Shown here piece by piece: positions 26,801 through 34,312 of a stretch of DNA of 64,000 nt (within the stretch, counting starts at the first letter, position 1; each line of letters starts with the position of its first letter). The position numbers and the translations under genes were made by a program. The notes beneath the pieces are model-generated. The model did not search any database, had not been told where the DNA came from, and saw only the letters and a list, made by a program, of their open reading frames with translations. Source of the DNA: Planctomycetota bacterium (lineage in GTDB: Bacteria; Planctomycetota; UBA11346); NCBI GenBank assembly GCA_013816485.1, contig JACDEI010000002.1, forward strand, positions 160,322 to 224,321, in the 5' to 3' direction.

Positions 26801-27901
26801 GAGTTCGAGGAACTGCGCCACCACTGCGCGCAATTCGGCGACCGCCTCGGCATTCTTGCCGGAATCGAGCAGGCAGCGCACCAGGATCAGGCGCAGATTG
26901 GGATCGCGCTTGTCGAGGCGCACTGCCCGGTGGGCCGATAACAACGCATCATCCGGCGCACCCTTGTCCAGGTAACTCAACGCCAGTTGGCTGTGGCAAT
27001 TGGCCGCTTCCGGGGCCTCGTCGAGCAGTTCCAGGCAGTCGGCGAGTTTTGCCGTGGTCGTCTGGTCGTCCGCATTCTCGACCAGCGCCCGGCGGTAGAG
27101 TTGCGCCGCCTTGATGTATTCCCGCTGCGAGAACTGGTGATCCGCATGCGACAAAATGTCGACGCGGGTAAGCACCGCGACCATGTTGTTTTTCAGTAGT
27201 TCCGCCAAGACGCCGTAGACATCCAGGCGGGTCGCCACCGAGCTCTTGATGATGTCCTCAATCGTGCGCACCGCATCGATGAGCGGTACCACGGCAGCGC
27301 CAGGATATTCCTTGCTGGCGGCGAGCAGATCCTGCTCGCGTCCCTCCGCCTGTCCCAGAACCGTATCTTCCGAGGTGATGACCTTACGTAGGTTGTTCCA
27401 TTCGTCGATGCGGCGAGCGGCCTCCATCAGCATGGAATTGATGTTGATCTGCAGCGGGCGGGTCCGGCACTGCTCTACCTGACGCTGGGTGACCGCATCC
27501 TCGGGCGTGGCATCCTGGAAAACGAAGTCGGCGAAATCCCAGGTGCAAATGTTGTAGAGTTCGTCTTCTGCTTGGCGGTGGAGCGCATCAAGCACCTCGC
27601 TCTCGGAGATCTTGCCGCTCTGGAGGAGCCCTTCGAGCACGACCGCACTATCCTGCGTCGACGAACTGATCGCCGCGGCGGTCTCGGCGTTGAGGCGTCC
27701 CTCCAGGATCAAGCGACGCAGCAGGCCGAGTTTCTCCTCGCCCGCCCGAAAGCCGACACCGATGACCTCACCGTTGGCGAACACCACATCACGACCCGAA
27801 TCCGCTGCGGCTAAGCGCAGGACCCCGTTAGCGCGGATGCGATTAATCGTCTGGAACACCTCGACCAGGGACAATGTATTGAGGTTGCCGGCGAAACCCA
27901 T
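23837..27901 (-). CDS. PATAN (DUF4388)-type membrane protein with TPRs, double zinc ribbon, PEGA domain and propeller
   Basis: A 1354-residue protein with the same plan as its neighbour but more parts. The N-terminal DUF4388 domain (about 1-190) begins GNLNTLSLVEVFQTINRIRANGVLRL, the typical form. TPR-like helices lie at about 255-400. A double zinc ribbon lies at about 413-455, with four CxxC pairs (CVQC, CTEC, CQSC, CIFC). A second helical block leads to one membrane helix near 605-630. An extracytoplasmic coiled-coil region runs to about 950. A PEGA domain is near 957-1002 (IRIETTPPGAQVLVNQVVVGTTP), and a propeller ends the protein. Likely co-transcribed with the 1125-residue gene. Function unknown; membrane-spanning signalling is inferred from domain order. 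Confidence 0.74.
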   Translation of the reverse strand: MGFAGNLNTLSLVEVFQTINRIRANGVLRLAAADSGRDVVFANGEVIGVGFRAGEEKLGLLRRLILEGRLNAETAAAISSSTQDSAVVLEGLLQSGKISESEVLDALHRQAEDELYNICTWDFADFVFQDATPEDAVTQRQVEQCRTRPLQININSMLMEAARRIDEWNNLRKVITSEDTVLGQAEGREQDLLAASKEYPGAAVVPLIDAVRTIEDIIKSSVATRLDVYGVLAELLKNNMVAVLTRVDILSHADHQFSQREYIKAAQLYRRALVENADDQTTTAKLADCLELLDEAPEAANCHSQLALSYLDKGAPDDALLSAHRAVRLDKRDPNLRLILVRCLLDSGKNAEAVAELRAVVAQFLELGRLEDARGTCLKILELDPKNEDVRREMARIFASAERDKDNEDVVICVQCGHVNHREAKVCTECEAPLRLSCQSCNRTIAVSDRLCIFCGANPHVAGHKRKMLASPTTTRIVSKGAKQAATKDGKGSEFWANKLESSVKNARALEESSNYSGALSEWREIAKLNSDNKELQTHIRELESRVSDDAAERLIDRGHQLRRVRRFYAAMQSYRAAIRVIREGDPRIPRLQEILASTKKHHQRIMVIYATAFIAIGVFGWLVARPYLLLHSFRSDLATASRLLDSVPPGTNQATFTALSQVAQESDKLGEQVKRMGGTNTALEAQIALNEFDGRLVTVRINLAQTALKEISASAGNGDVVRADQLLQQLRKPEFHDSVGMRLKSAEDAVTEARRRQSDVAQQRIQAPERMDELQGLEKAGNLAGALAGYRQLATIGHETVSPLAKEGVARLEPQEQQFVAALGTAQAKAGQDLGKANAELLALEGAAKAWGRTSDLTAARGDIAKRIQLAAAAYQQLGTNPTVEALNAFIATHPSAPQANQAKARLDLVAQAQRSREEQMGLWRTAMQAEQTEQAWRLARNLFAGGGQLPAELKLPIRIETTPPGAQVLVNQVVVGTTPCVIGFRPEQTTHEVRVTMDGWQPTIRKVGEIAGEWRWQAAMARATRWQVNLGKPINTVMALPDGGVLALSGEVLHRLSADGKPQWRTSIATVDDLSDLERFRLNHLPLVQPEGSLVLGLPNKDVALISPKGTIEARMASTDLVRGKPLIHSNDLLGGQQRLAYAAEALYIGDLGSEMTRVPLPSPALAGPLSFAKGPDRLLVVATIQGQLLAFEESSKQRLWQFDLKATEIGQLMHLGNDAAVGILDGSRVASWGISATGATLRWNTALPGPAVGEPAVTAANVIWVAAGNALMRLSQDGVASTLALPAAAITPAAAGGDLVAVGVRSGLVLVYRHGVLLWMTSCPTAPSAVACSGDMVVVGMSDGTLATYSP

Positions 27902-28019
27902 GCGCCCACCGTAGGTTGCAACTACTTGCCGTCAACGCGGCCGACCACAGATGTACGGTTGGTGCCAGTGCTACACGTGAACCGGTTGCGGCACCCTCGG
28001 TCTGGCCCACGGTGCCGGA

Positions 28020-28901
28020 ATGCCCACGTCGGTCGCGCTCTGGTGTCCCGCCTATCCCCTGCCGCCAGCCCGTCAGTCGGCGGCGCTCGCGGCGGCGACC
28101 GCATTTGTGCACGGAATCGCCGGTGAACTGACAGTTTCAGCCGGCAATTCCCCGTGGTTGGGTGACGGTGCCTGGGCTCCCGCCCCGCAACGGCGGAGCG
28201 CTTTCCGCCACGTGCTCGGCCACGATCTCCTGCTCGCCGGTCGGGGCGGTTATGGCTGTCTGGACCTGCTGGATGAGGTCGCCGGTCATAGCGGCCCCCT
28301 GCCTGGGCTGATTGGATACTCGGACCTCACCGTGCTGCACGCCGCCTGGGCGGTGCGCGGCGGCCCCGAGACCCTTTACGGGTTCATGCCCGGCGTCGCG
28401 CATGGTGACCGCGCACTGGCCTCGGCCATCGCCTTGGCCTTGGGTAAGGAACAACACTGGGACAACACTGTGTTGCCGGAAGCCCGCGTGCTGCGTCAGG
28501 GTGAAGCACGGGGGCCGTTGTTCGCCGGATGCCTGCGGGTGCTGGCGGGCCTGATCGGAACGAAGTGGATGCCTGACCTGCGGGGTCGCATCCTGGCAAT
28601 CGAGGACATCGACGAGCGACCCTACCGCATCGATCGCGATCTCCAGCAGCTCCACCTGGCTGGCTGTCTCGCTGGCGTGCTCGCCGTGGTCGCCAATGCC
28701 TTCCCGGCCACGCTGCCGGAGGGTTATCGCGGACCGTCGGGTGCGGACATTGTTAGCGCCTGGGCGGAGCGGTTGGCGGTTCCAGCGATCATGGACCTGC
28801 CGTTCGGCCACCATGCGGATCCGCTGACCTTGGCCTGCGGTCGTGCGACGACGCTGCGCGCTGGTCAAAACACCTGGAGCCTGGAGCAGGCTGTTCGCTG
28901 A
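28020..28901 (+). CDS. LD-carboxypeptidase, family S66
   Basis: A 293-residue serine peptidase of the LdcA/MccF type, which cleaves between L- and D-amino acids, usually in recycled murein peptides. RGGYG and the nucleophile Ser in GYSDLTVLHAA (near residue 100), the Glu in AIEDIDERPYRIDR (near 198) and His in PFGHHADPLTLACG (near 262) form the Ser-Glu-His triad. No signal peptide is visible, so it is probably cytoplasmic. It is divergent from the 1354-residue gene, sharing a 118-nt intergenic region. Its stop codon lies within the first copy of a 14-nt tandem repeat, convergent with rbsK. Confidence 0.87.
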   Translation: MPTSVALWCPAYPLPPARQSAALAAATAFVHGIAGELTVSAGNSPWLGDGAWAPAPQRRSAFRHVLGHDLLLAGRGGYGCLDLLDEVAGHSGPLPGLIGYSDLTVLHAAWAVRGGPETLYGFMPGVAHGDRALASAIALALGKEQHWDNTVLPEARVLRQGEARGPLFAGCLRVLAGLIGTKWMPDLRGRILAIEDIDERPYRIDRDLQQLHLAGCLAGVLAVVANAFPATLPEGYRGPSGADIVSAWAERLAVPAIMDLPFGHHADPLTLACGRATTLRAGQNTWSLEQAVR

Positions 28902-28946
28902 CACCTGTTCGCTGACACCTGTTCGCTGACACCTGTTCGCTGACAC
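28891..28946. repeat. Four tandem copies of a 14-bp unit across a convergent gene junction
   Basis: The unit CTGTTCGCTGACAC occurs four times without change. The first copy includes the last codons and TGA stop of the LD-carboxypeptidase gene; the last ends immediately before the rbsK stop (28947-28949). The array thus fills the whole gap between the two stop codons. Confidence 0.95.
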
Positions 28947-29897
28947 CTATTCGTAAGCGGCGAGATCGGTCTCGTGGTTGTTGTTCATGAGGAAGCGTTT
29001 GACCGCCTCGCGATTGGGCATGCTCGGGATCGCGCCTTTGCGCATCACGCTGAGCGCTGAGGCGGCGCAGGCGAAGCGCAGGCGCGCTTGTGGCTGCATG
29101 CCGCCAACGGTGGCGACCGCATACGCTGCGGTGAAGCAGTCGCCGGCACCAGTGGTGTCAACGACGTTGACCTGAAAGGCGCTGTGGATCACCGGCTTGC
29201 CCTGCTCGGGAACTAACATCGCACCACGCGCACCGAGTTTGACCAGCAACGTGTGCGCACCGCGCGCCTGAAGCGCACGGGCCGCAGCCACGACCTCCTC
29301 ATTGGTGGTGGTCGGCAGGCTGGTGAGGACTGACAGTTCATGTTCGTTGGGGCTGAGGATGTCCACCAACGGGAACAGGGCCGGCAGCACCGCCCCACCG
29401 GATCCACCGGCATCAAGGATCACCGGCACACCAAGGGCGCGGGCTGCGTGCGCCGCTTCCAGATTGATGGCGTCGGGGATCTCGCATTGCAGCAGCACCG
29501 CGCCGACTTCGCGCAGGCGGGCATGGACCCGTTCGTCGAGTTCGACCCATTCACGGTTCGCGCCACCAACAACGATGATGGAGTTGTCGCCGCCCGATTG
29601 CAGCAGGATGACCGCCTGCCCCGTCGGACCATCGACTTGTTCGATCAGATCGGTTTCGACCCCGGCCCCTTCGAGGGCCAAACGCAACGGTGGCGCATAG
29701 GCATCACTGCCGAGTTTGCCCGCGAACCACGTCTCGACTCCCAGGCGTGAAGCCGCGACCGCCTGATTGGCGCCTTTGCCACCCGGGCGGACCGCAGCGT
29801 CGATGCCGGCGATGGTTTCACCCGGCCCAGGCAACCTGGGAACTTCGACGTAGAGATCGGCATTTATCGAGCCGATGACCAACAACGATCTGTTCAT
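28947..29897 (-). CDS. rbsK: Ribokinase (PfkB family)
   Basis: A 316-residue sugar kinase that phosphorylates ribose to ribose-5-phosphate or a closely related reaction. N-terminal GSINADLYVEVPRLPGPGET and RPGGKGANQAVAASRLG are the ribokinase substrate/lid signatures; the C-terminal VVDTTGAGDCFTAAYAVA has the anion hole and catalytic Asp. Length is typical. Single gene; the 161-nt region upstream is shared with divergent uvrA. No ribose transporter or regulator is nearby, so the substrate is not confirmed by context. Confidence 0.9.
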   Translation of the reverse strand: MNRSLLVIGSINADLYVEVPRLPGPGETIAGIDAAVRPGGKGANQAVAASRLGVETWFAGKLGSDAYAPPLRLALEGAGVETDLIEQVDGPTGQAVILLQSGGDNSIIVVGGANREWVELDERVHARLREVGAVLLQCEIPDAINLEAAHAARALGVPVILDAGGSGGAVLPALFPLVDILSPNEHELSVLTSLPTTTNEEVVAAARALQARGAHTLLVKLGARGAMLVPEQGKPVIHSAFQVNVVDTTGAGDCFTAAYAVATVGGMQPQARLRFACAASALSVMRKGAIPSMPNREAVKRFLMNNNHETDLAAYE

Positions 29898-30058
29898 GGC
29901 GTGACTATGCGAGGTCCCGCGGGCGTCGCCAAGCGTTCAATGGCGCACGACGCACCGCAGCGTATGTGGCACTGCCTCGGGAATGAGCCTTGCGCCGCTG
30001 GCTGGCCGTGTTGGCTTGCGGCCCCGCGCCGCCCAGGACGCGGTGAACCAAGGCATCC

Positions 30059-33052
30059 ATGAGCGAACTCGATCATATCGCCGTACGCGGCGCTGAAGAA
30101 CACAACCTCAAGCGCGTCGACCTCGACCTGCCGAAGAAGAAACTGGTGGTGTTCACCGGTCCGTCGGGCAGCGGCAAGTCGTCGATGGCGTTCGACACCA
30201 TCTATGCCGAGGGCCAACGTCGCTACGTCGAGTCGTTGTCGGCCTACGCCCGCCAGTTCCTCGGCCAGTTGGAGAAACCCAAATTCGAGTCGATCCGTGG
30301 GCTGTCACCGACCATCGCCATTGAGCAGAAATCGGCGTCGAAGAACCCGCGTTCCACCGTCGGCACCATCACCGAGATCCTCGACTACCTGCGCGTGTTG
30401 TGGGCGCGCATCGGCATCCAGCACTGTCATCAATGCAGCCGCGAGGTCGGCAAGCGTAGCCAGGACGAAATCGTCGACGGCATCATGGCCCTGCCAGCGG
30501 ACAGCCGCATCCTGCTGCTGGCGCCCAAGGTCAGCGACCGCAAGGGCGAGCACCAGGACATCCTCGACAAGGCCAAGAAGGCCGGTTTCACCCGCGTACG
30601 CGTCGACGGCAAAGAATTCCTGCTCGACCAACCGAGCGCTGCACCAGTGCTGAACAAGAAGGTCAAACACCGCATTGAGATCGTGGTCGATCGTCTGGTG
30701 ATCAAAGACGGCATCAGACAACGCCTCGCCGACAGCGTGGAGACGGCGCTCAGGGAAGGTGACGGGAAACTCCTTGTCGCTTTTGCTGATGACACGTCCG
30801 GGGTCCGGGGTCCGGGGTCCGGGGTCTCGTCATCCGTACGCGGATCGACGAGCACGAAATCCCTGACCACCAAGAAAACCACGGTTGCCGAACGTAACGC
30901 TGACCAGGAGACCCCGGACCCCGGACCCCGGACCCCGGACCTGTTTTTCTCCGAACACCTCTATTGCCACCACTGCGACCTATCCTTCCCCGACCTCGAA
31001 CCCAACAGCTTCTCCTTCAACTCCCCCCTCGGTGCTTGTCCGGAGTGCAACGGTCTCGGCGTGAAGACCTCGGTCGATCTCGACAAACTCATCGCGACGG
31101 ATCTGTCGATCAACAACGGTGCGATCGCGGCCTGGGGTGCGCTTGGCGATGAAGATCGTCAGGCTTGGCACGTCGAGTACCGCCGTGATCTGCTCGACAA
31201 GCTCAAGGTCGATCTCGACACGCCGTGGAAGAAACTGTCGGAGAAGCAGCGTCAACTGGTGCTCTACGGCCACACCGAACGCGTAGCGGTGAACTGGTCA
31301 ACCACCAACGGCACCGGCACGTTCAACACCAAGTTCGACGGTGTGATCCCGTGGCTCGAACGCACGCTCAAGGAATCCGACAGCGACTGGCGGCGCGACA
31401 AACTCGGCCAGTACTTCTCCTCCGACATCTGCACCGTGTGCAAAGGCTCACGTATCAAGCCGGCCTCCGCCGCGGTGAAACTCGGCGGTCAATCGCTGAC
31501 TGAAGTCTGCCACCTGACCATCGGCCAAGCGGGAACGTTCTTCAAAGAACTGAAACTCACCGGTGGGGCCGCCAAGGTCGCCGTCGGCGTTTTGAAAGAG
31601 GTCCAAGCGCGGTTGACGTTCCTCATCAACGTCGGCCTCGACTACCTGACCCTCGATCGTTCTGGTCCGACCTTGTCCGGCGGTGAAGCCCAACGCATCC
31701 GTCTTGCCAGCCAGATCGGTTCGGAGCTAACCGGTGTGCTCTACGTGCTCGACGAGCCGAGTATCGGTCTGCACCAACGCGACAACGTGCGTCTGATCGA
31801 AACGCTGAAACATCTGCGTGATATCGGCAACAGTGTGGTCGTGGTTGAACACGATGAGGACACCATCCGCGCCGCTGATCACGTGGTCGATTTCGGACCG
31901 GGTGCCGGCGAACTTGGTGGACAAGTGGTCTACAGTGGTGCCGTCGATGGCGTCCTAAAGGCCAAGAACTCCATCACCGGCGATTACCTCAGCGGACGCA
32001 AACGTATCGAAGTCCCAGGCGAACGCCGCAGCGGCAACGGCAAACGCCTAGTCGTCGAAGGTGCCAAGGCCAACAACCTGCGCGACCTGACGCTCGGCAT
32101 CCCGCTCGGCACCTTCACCTGCATCACCGGCGTCAGCGGTGCGGGTAAATCATCGTTCCTCAACCACATCCTCTACCCGGCGTTGGGCAACCATTTCAAT
32201 GGGTCGACCGAGGATGTCGGCGCGCACAAGAAGATCACCGGCCTCAACCACCTCGACAAGGTCATCGCCATCGACCAGCAGCCGATCGGGCGCACGCCGC
32301 GTTCGAACCCGGCGACCTACACCAAGGTCTGGGATCACATCCGCTCGATCTTCGCCGAAACGCGTGAGTCAAAATTGTTCGGCTACACCGCGTCACGTTT
32401 CAGCTTCAACGTCAAGGGCGGTCGCTGCGAGGCCTGCGAAGGCGACGGCGTCAAGAAAGTCGAGATGCACTTCCTCGCCGACGTCTACGTCCCCTGCGAG
32501 GTTTGCCACGGCAAACGTTTCAACGAGCAGACGCTGCGGGTGATGTACAAGCACAAGAACATCGCCGATGTGCTGAGCATGTCGGTACGCGAGGCCATCG
32601 CCCACTTCGCCGTCCACCAGCCGGTGGCGCGCGTGTTGCAGACCATGGTCGATGTCGGTCTGGACTACATCCGTCTCGGTCAGCCCGCGACCACGTTGTC
32701 CGGCGGTGAGGCCCAGCGCATCAAGCTGTCGCGCGAACTCGCCAAACGCGGCACCGGTAACACGCTCTACATCCTCGACGAACCGTCGACGGGTCTGCAT
32801 TTCGAAGACGTGCGCAAACTCCTCGAAGTGCTCGCCCGCCTGGTGGAGGCCGGCAACACCGTGGTCGTGATCGAGCACAACCTCGACATCATCAAGACCG
32901 CCGACTGGATCCTCGACCTGGGGCCCGAAGGCGGCATGCGTGGCGGGCAGTTGATCGCTGAAGGCACGCCGGAACAGGTCGCCAAGGTGAAAGGCAGCTA
33001 CACCGGGCAGTTCCTCAAGGGCATGCTGAGCGCGCACGCGGTGAAGCGCTGA
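30059..33052 (+). CDS. uvrA: Excinuclease ABC subunit UvrA with an in-frame repeat-element insertion
   Basis: A 997-residue UvrA, the damage-recognition ATPase of nucleotide excision repair; usual length is about 940. It has Walker A GPSGSGKS at 34-41, YAEGQRRYVESLSAYARQFLGQ, two signature motifs (TLSGGEAQRI, both halves), a second Walker A in GVSGAGKSS, zinc modules CHHC...CPEC and CEAC...CEVC, and YILDEPSTGLHFED. Residues about 246-294 have no counterpart in the family: they are encoded by a 145-nt inverted-repeat element and read GVRGPGSGV, a Thr/Lys-rich stretch and TPDPGPRTPD. The insertion falls just before FFSEHLYCHHC, between the UvrB-binding region and the first zinc module, where a loop could be tolerated. 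Flanking motifs are intact, so the protein is probably functional. The stop lies in a small 8-nt tandem repeat. Confidence 0.95.
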   Translation: MSELDHIAVRGAEEHNLKRVDLDLPKKKLVVFTGPSGSGKSSMAFDTIYAEGQRRYVESLSAYARQFLGQLEKPKFESIRGLSPTIAIEQKSASKNPRSTVGTITEILDYLRVLWARIGIQHCHQCSREVGKRSQDEIVDGIMALPADSRILLLAPKVSDRKGEHQDILDKAKKAGFTRVRVDGKEFLLDQPSAAPVLNKKVKHRIEIVVDRLVIKDGIRQRLADSVETALREGDGKLLVAFADDTSGVRGPGSGVSSSVRGSTSTKSLTTKKTTVAERNADQETPDPGPRTPDLFFSEHLYCHHCDLSFPDLEPNSFSFNSPLGACPECNGLGVKTSVDLDKLIATDLSINNGAIAAWGALGDEDRQAWHVEYRRDLLDKLKVDLDTPWKKLSEKQRQLVLYGHTERVAVNWSTTNGTGTFNTKFDGVIPWLERTLKESDSDWRRDKLGQYFSSDICTVCKGSRIKPASAAVKLGGQSLTEVCHLTIGQAGTFFKELKLTGGAAKVAVGVLKEVQARLTFLINVGLDYLTLDRSGPTLSGGEAQRIRLASQIGSELTGVLYVLDEPSIGLHQRDNVRLIETLKHLRDIGNSVVVVEHDEDTIRAADHVVDFGPGAGELGGQVVYSGAVDGVLKAKNSITGDYLSGRKRIEVPGERRSGNGKRLVVEGAKANNLRDLTLGIPLGTFTCITGVSGAGKSSFLNHILYPALGNHFNGSTEDVGAHKKITGLNHLDKVIAIDQQPIGRTPRSNPATYTKVWDHIRSIFAETRESKLFGYTASRFSFNVKGGRCEACEGDGVKKVEMHFLADVYVPCEVCHGKRFNEQTLRVMYKHKNIADVLSMSVREAIAHFAVHQPVARVLQTMVDVGLDYIRLGQPATTLSGGEAQRIKLSRELAKRGTGNTLYILDEPSTGLHFEDVRKLLEVLARLVEAGNTVVVIEHNLDIIKTADWILDLGPEGGMRGGQLIAEGTPEQVAKVKGSYTGQFLKGMLSAHAVKR
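30796..30940. repeat. Heptamer-array inverted-repeat element, type A copy 1, inside uvrA
   Basis: Two perfectly complementary 33-nt arms at 30796-30828 and 30908-30940, each made of tandem GTCCGGG heptamers, flank a 79-nt spacer. The frame is maintained through it, so it encodes about 49 UvrA residues. Unlike other type A copies it lacks the terminal ATTGCCACG on both sides. Confidence 0.95.
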
Positions 33053-33066
33053 AGCGCTGAAGCGAT
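33043..33066. repeat. 8-bp tandem repeat over the uvrA stop codon
   Basis: GAAGCGCT twice and GAAGCGAT once; the uvrA stop TGA (33050-33052) is formed at the unit junction. It resembles a small slippage duplication. Confidence 0.8.
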
Positions 33067-33101
33067 GGACACACACGCGGCTGGTTCGACCATCCGCGCC
33101 C

Positions 33102-33917
33102 ATGCCGTACTCCGCTGACCTCGCCTTCGTCATCGCCACCGCCCGCGCCGCCGGAGCGCTCATTCGTGAGCACTACGGTCGTGTCGAACGCCAGACCAAA
33201 CGCGGCGAAGAAGCCGTCACCGACGCCGACCGTGCCAGCCAACGGCTGATCATCGAACGTCTTGCCGCGCATTTCCCCGACGATGGTTTCATCGGCGAGG
33301 AGAACGACGACGGCTCCGCCATCACCAACCGTCCGCCCACACGCGGTAACCGTGTGTGGGTGATCGATCCCATCGACGGCACCAACAACTTCGTCGCGCG
33401 CTTGGGTAACTTCGCGGTGTGCATCGGTCTGCTCGACGCCGGCATGCCGGTGCTCGGCGTGGTCTACGATGTCTGTCGCGATGAAGTCTATGCCGCTGAA
33501 CGCGGCTACGGCGCGTGGCTGAACGACCGTGCGATCACGGCGCCGACGACGCCGTTGTCCGAACGCTGCCTGCTCATGCTCACCAGCAACCTGCTCGATG
33601 CCCAGGGGCGCATGCCGACGTGGGCCGCGGCGTTCCACGCCCAGACACGCTTGAAGGTCCGCGTGCTCGGCAGCGCGGCGCTCGAAGCGGTCCAGGTCGC
33701 AGCCGGAGTGGCGCACGGCTCGATCACGGTGAACGGCAAGCTGTGGGACATCGCTGCCGCTGCGGCCGTCGTGCTAGTTGCAGGCGGAGAGGTTCTGCCC
33801 CCGGCTGGGGATGCGCTCTTCCCCGTCGACCTGCATGGGTACAGCGGCGCCAAGACGCCCTATCTGGCTGTCAGTACAGGCGCTAAGGGCGAATTGCTGG
33901 CGGCAATCCAAGGCTGA
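33102..33917 (+). CDS. Inositol monophosphatase family protein (SuhB-like)
   Basis: A 271-residue Mg-dependent phosphatase of the IMPase/FBPase superfamily. Metal-binding motifs are intact: GEEN (near 66), WVIDPIDGTNNFV (near 84) and WDIAAAAAVV (near 214). Substrates in the family include inositol-1-phosphate, histidinol phosphate and 3'-phosphoadenosine 5'-phosphate; the sequence alone does not choose among them. It starts 49 nt after uvrA, on the same strand, and precedes the Fur-box region of feoAB. Confidence 0.9.
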   Translation: MPYSADLAFVIATARAAGALIREHYGRVERQTKRGEEAVTDADRASQRLIIERLAAHFPDDGFIGEENDDGSAITNRPPTRGNRVWVIDPIDGTNNFVARLGNFAVCIGLLDAGMPVLGVVYDVCRDEVYAAERGYGAWLNDRAITAPTTPLSERCLLMLTSNLLDAQGRMPTWAAAFHAQTRLKVRVLGSAALEAVQVAAGVAHGSITVNGKLWDIAAAAAVVLVAGGEVLPPAGDALFPVDLHGYSGAKTPYLAVSTGAKGELLAAIQG

Positions 33918-33962
33918 ATCCGCTGGCATTCTTGGTCATTCCAGGTTCGCTCCTCCTCTAAT

Positions 33963-33977
33963 TGCTATCCATTATCA
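33963..33977. promoter_or_regulatory. Putative Fur box upstream of feoA
   Basis: TGCTATC-C-ATTATCA matches the 7-1-7 Fur inverted repeat TGATAAT-N-ATTATCA at 11 of 14 positions, with one half-site perfect. It lies 23 nt before the feoA start in a locally AT-rich stretch. Repression of ferrous-iron uptake by Fur with iron is the known arrangement for feo operons. Confidence 0.55.
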
Positions 33978-33999
33978 ATTGCCATAGTCTCCCCCAGCC

Positions 34000-34305
34000 A
34001 TGAACGCACCCCTGCCGCCACCGCCCGGAACCCAGACGCTCGACCGCCTTCCGGCGGGCACGCAGGTGCAGGTACTCGCGGTTGGTGGTGCACTGCCCGT
34101 GCGTCGTCGCTTGTTGGAAATGGGCCTCTGCCCTGGTGTCGCGGTCGACGTGATCCGTCGCGCGCCGCTTGGTGATCCGCTCGAAGTGCGCGTGCGCGGC
34201 TACCTACTCAGCCTGCGTCTTGATCAGGCGGCGCAGGTGAGTGTCGCCGCTGTATCTTCCGCTGTCTCTTCCACTGTTTCGGCTTCCGTCGCCGCCGTCT
34301 CTTGA
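34000..34305 (+). CDS. feoA: Ferrous iron transport protein A
   Basis: A 101-residue SH3-like cytoplasmic protein that assists the FeoB transporter. VRRRLLEMGLCPGVAVDVIRRAPLGDPLEVRVRGYLLSLR is the FeoA core, including the MG-PG turn and the RGYLLSLR strand. A Ser/Val/Ala-rich tail of about 25 residues follows and is not part of the family. It is the first gene of feoA-feoB-small Cys-rich protein; feoB starts 7 nt after its stop. Confidence 0.92.
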   Translation: MNAPLPPPPGTQTLDRLPAGTQVQVLAVGGALPVRRRLLEMGLCPGVAVDVIRRAPLGDPLEVRVRGYLLSLRLDQAAQVSVAAVSSAVSSTVSASVAAVS

Positions 34306-34312
34306 GCCGGCC

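Noticed and set aside
30796-30940. Possible CRISPR array in the GTCCGGG repeats
   Set aside because: The unit is 7 bp, contiguous and inverted across the spacer; there are no 25-40 bp repeats with regular unique spacers and no cas gene.
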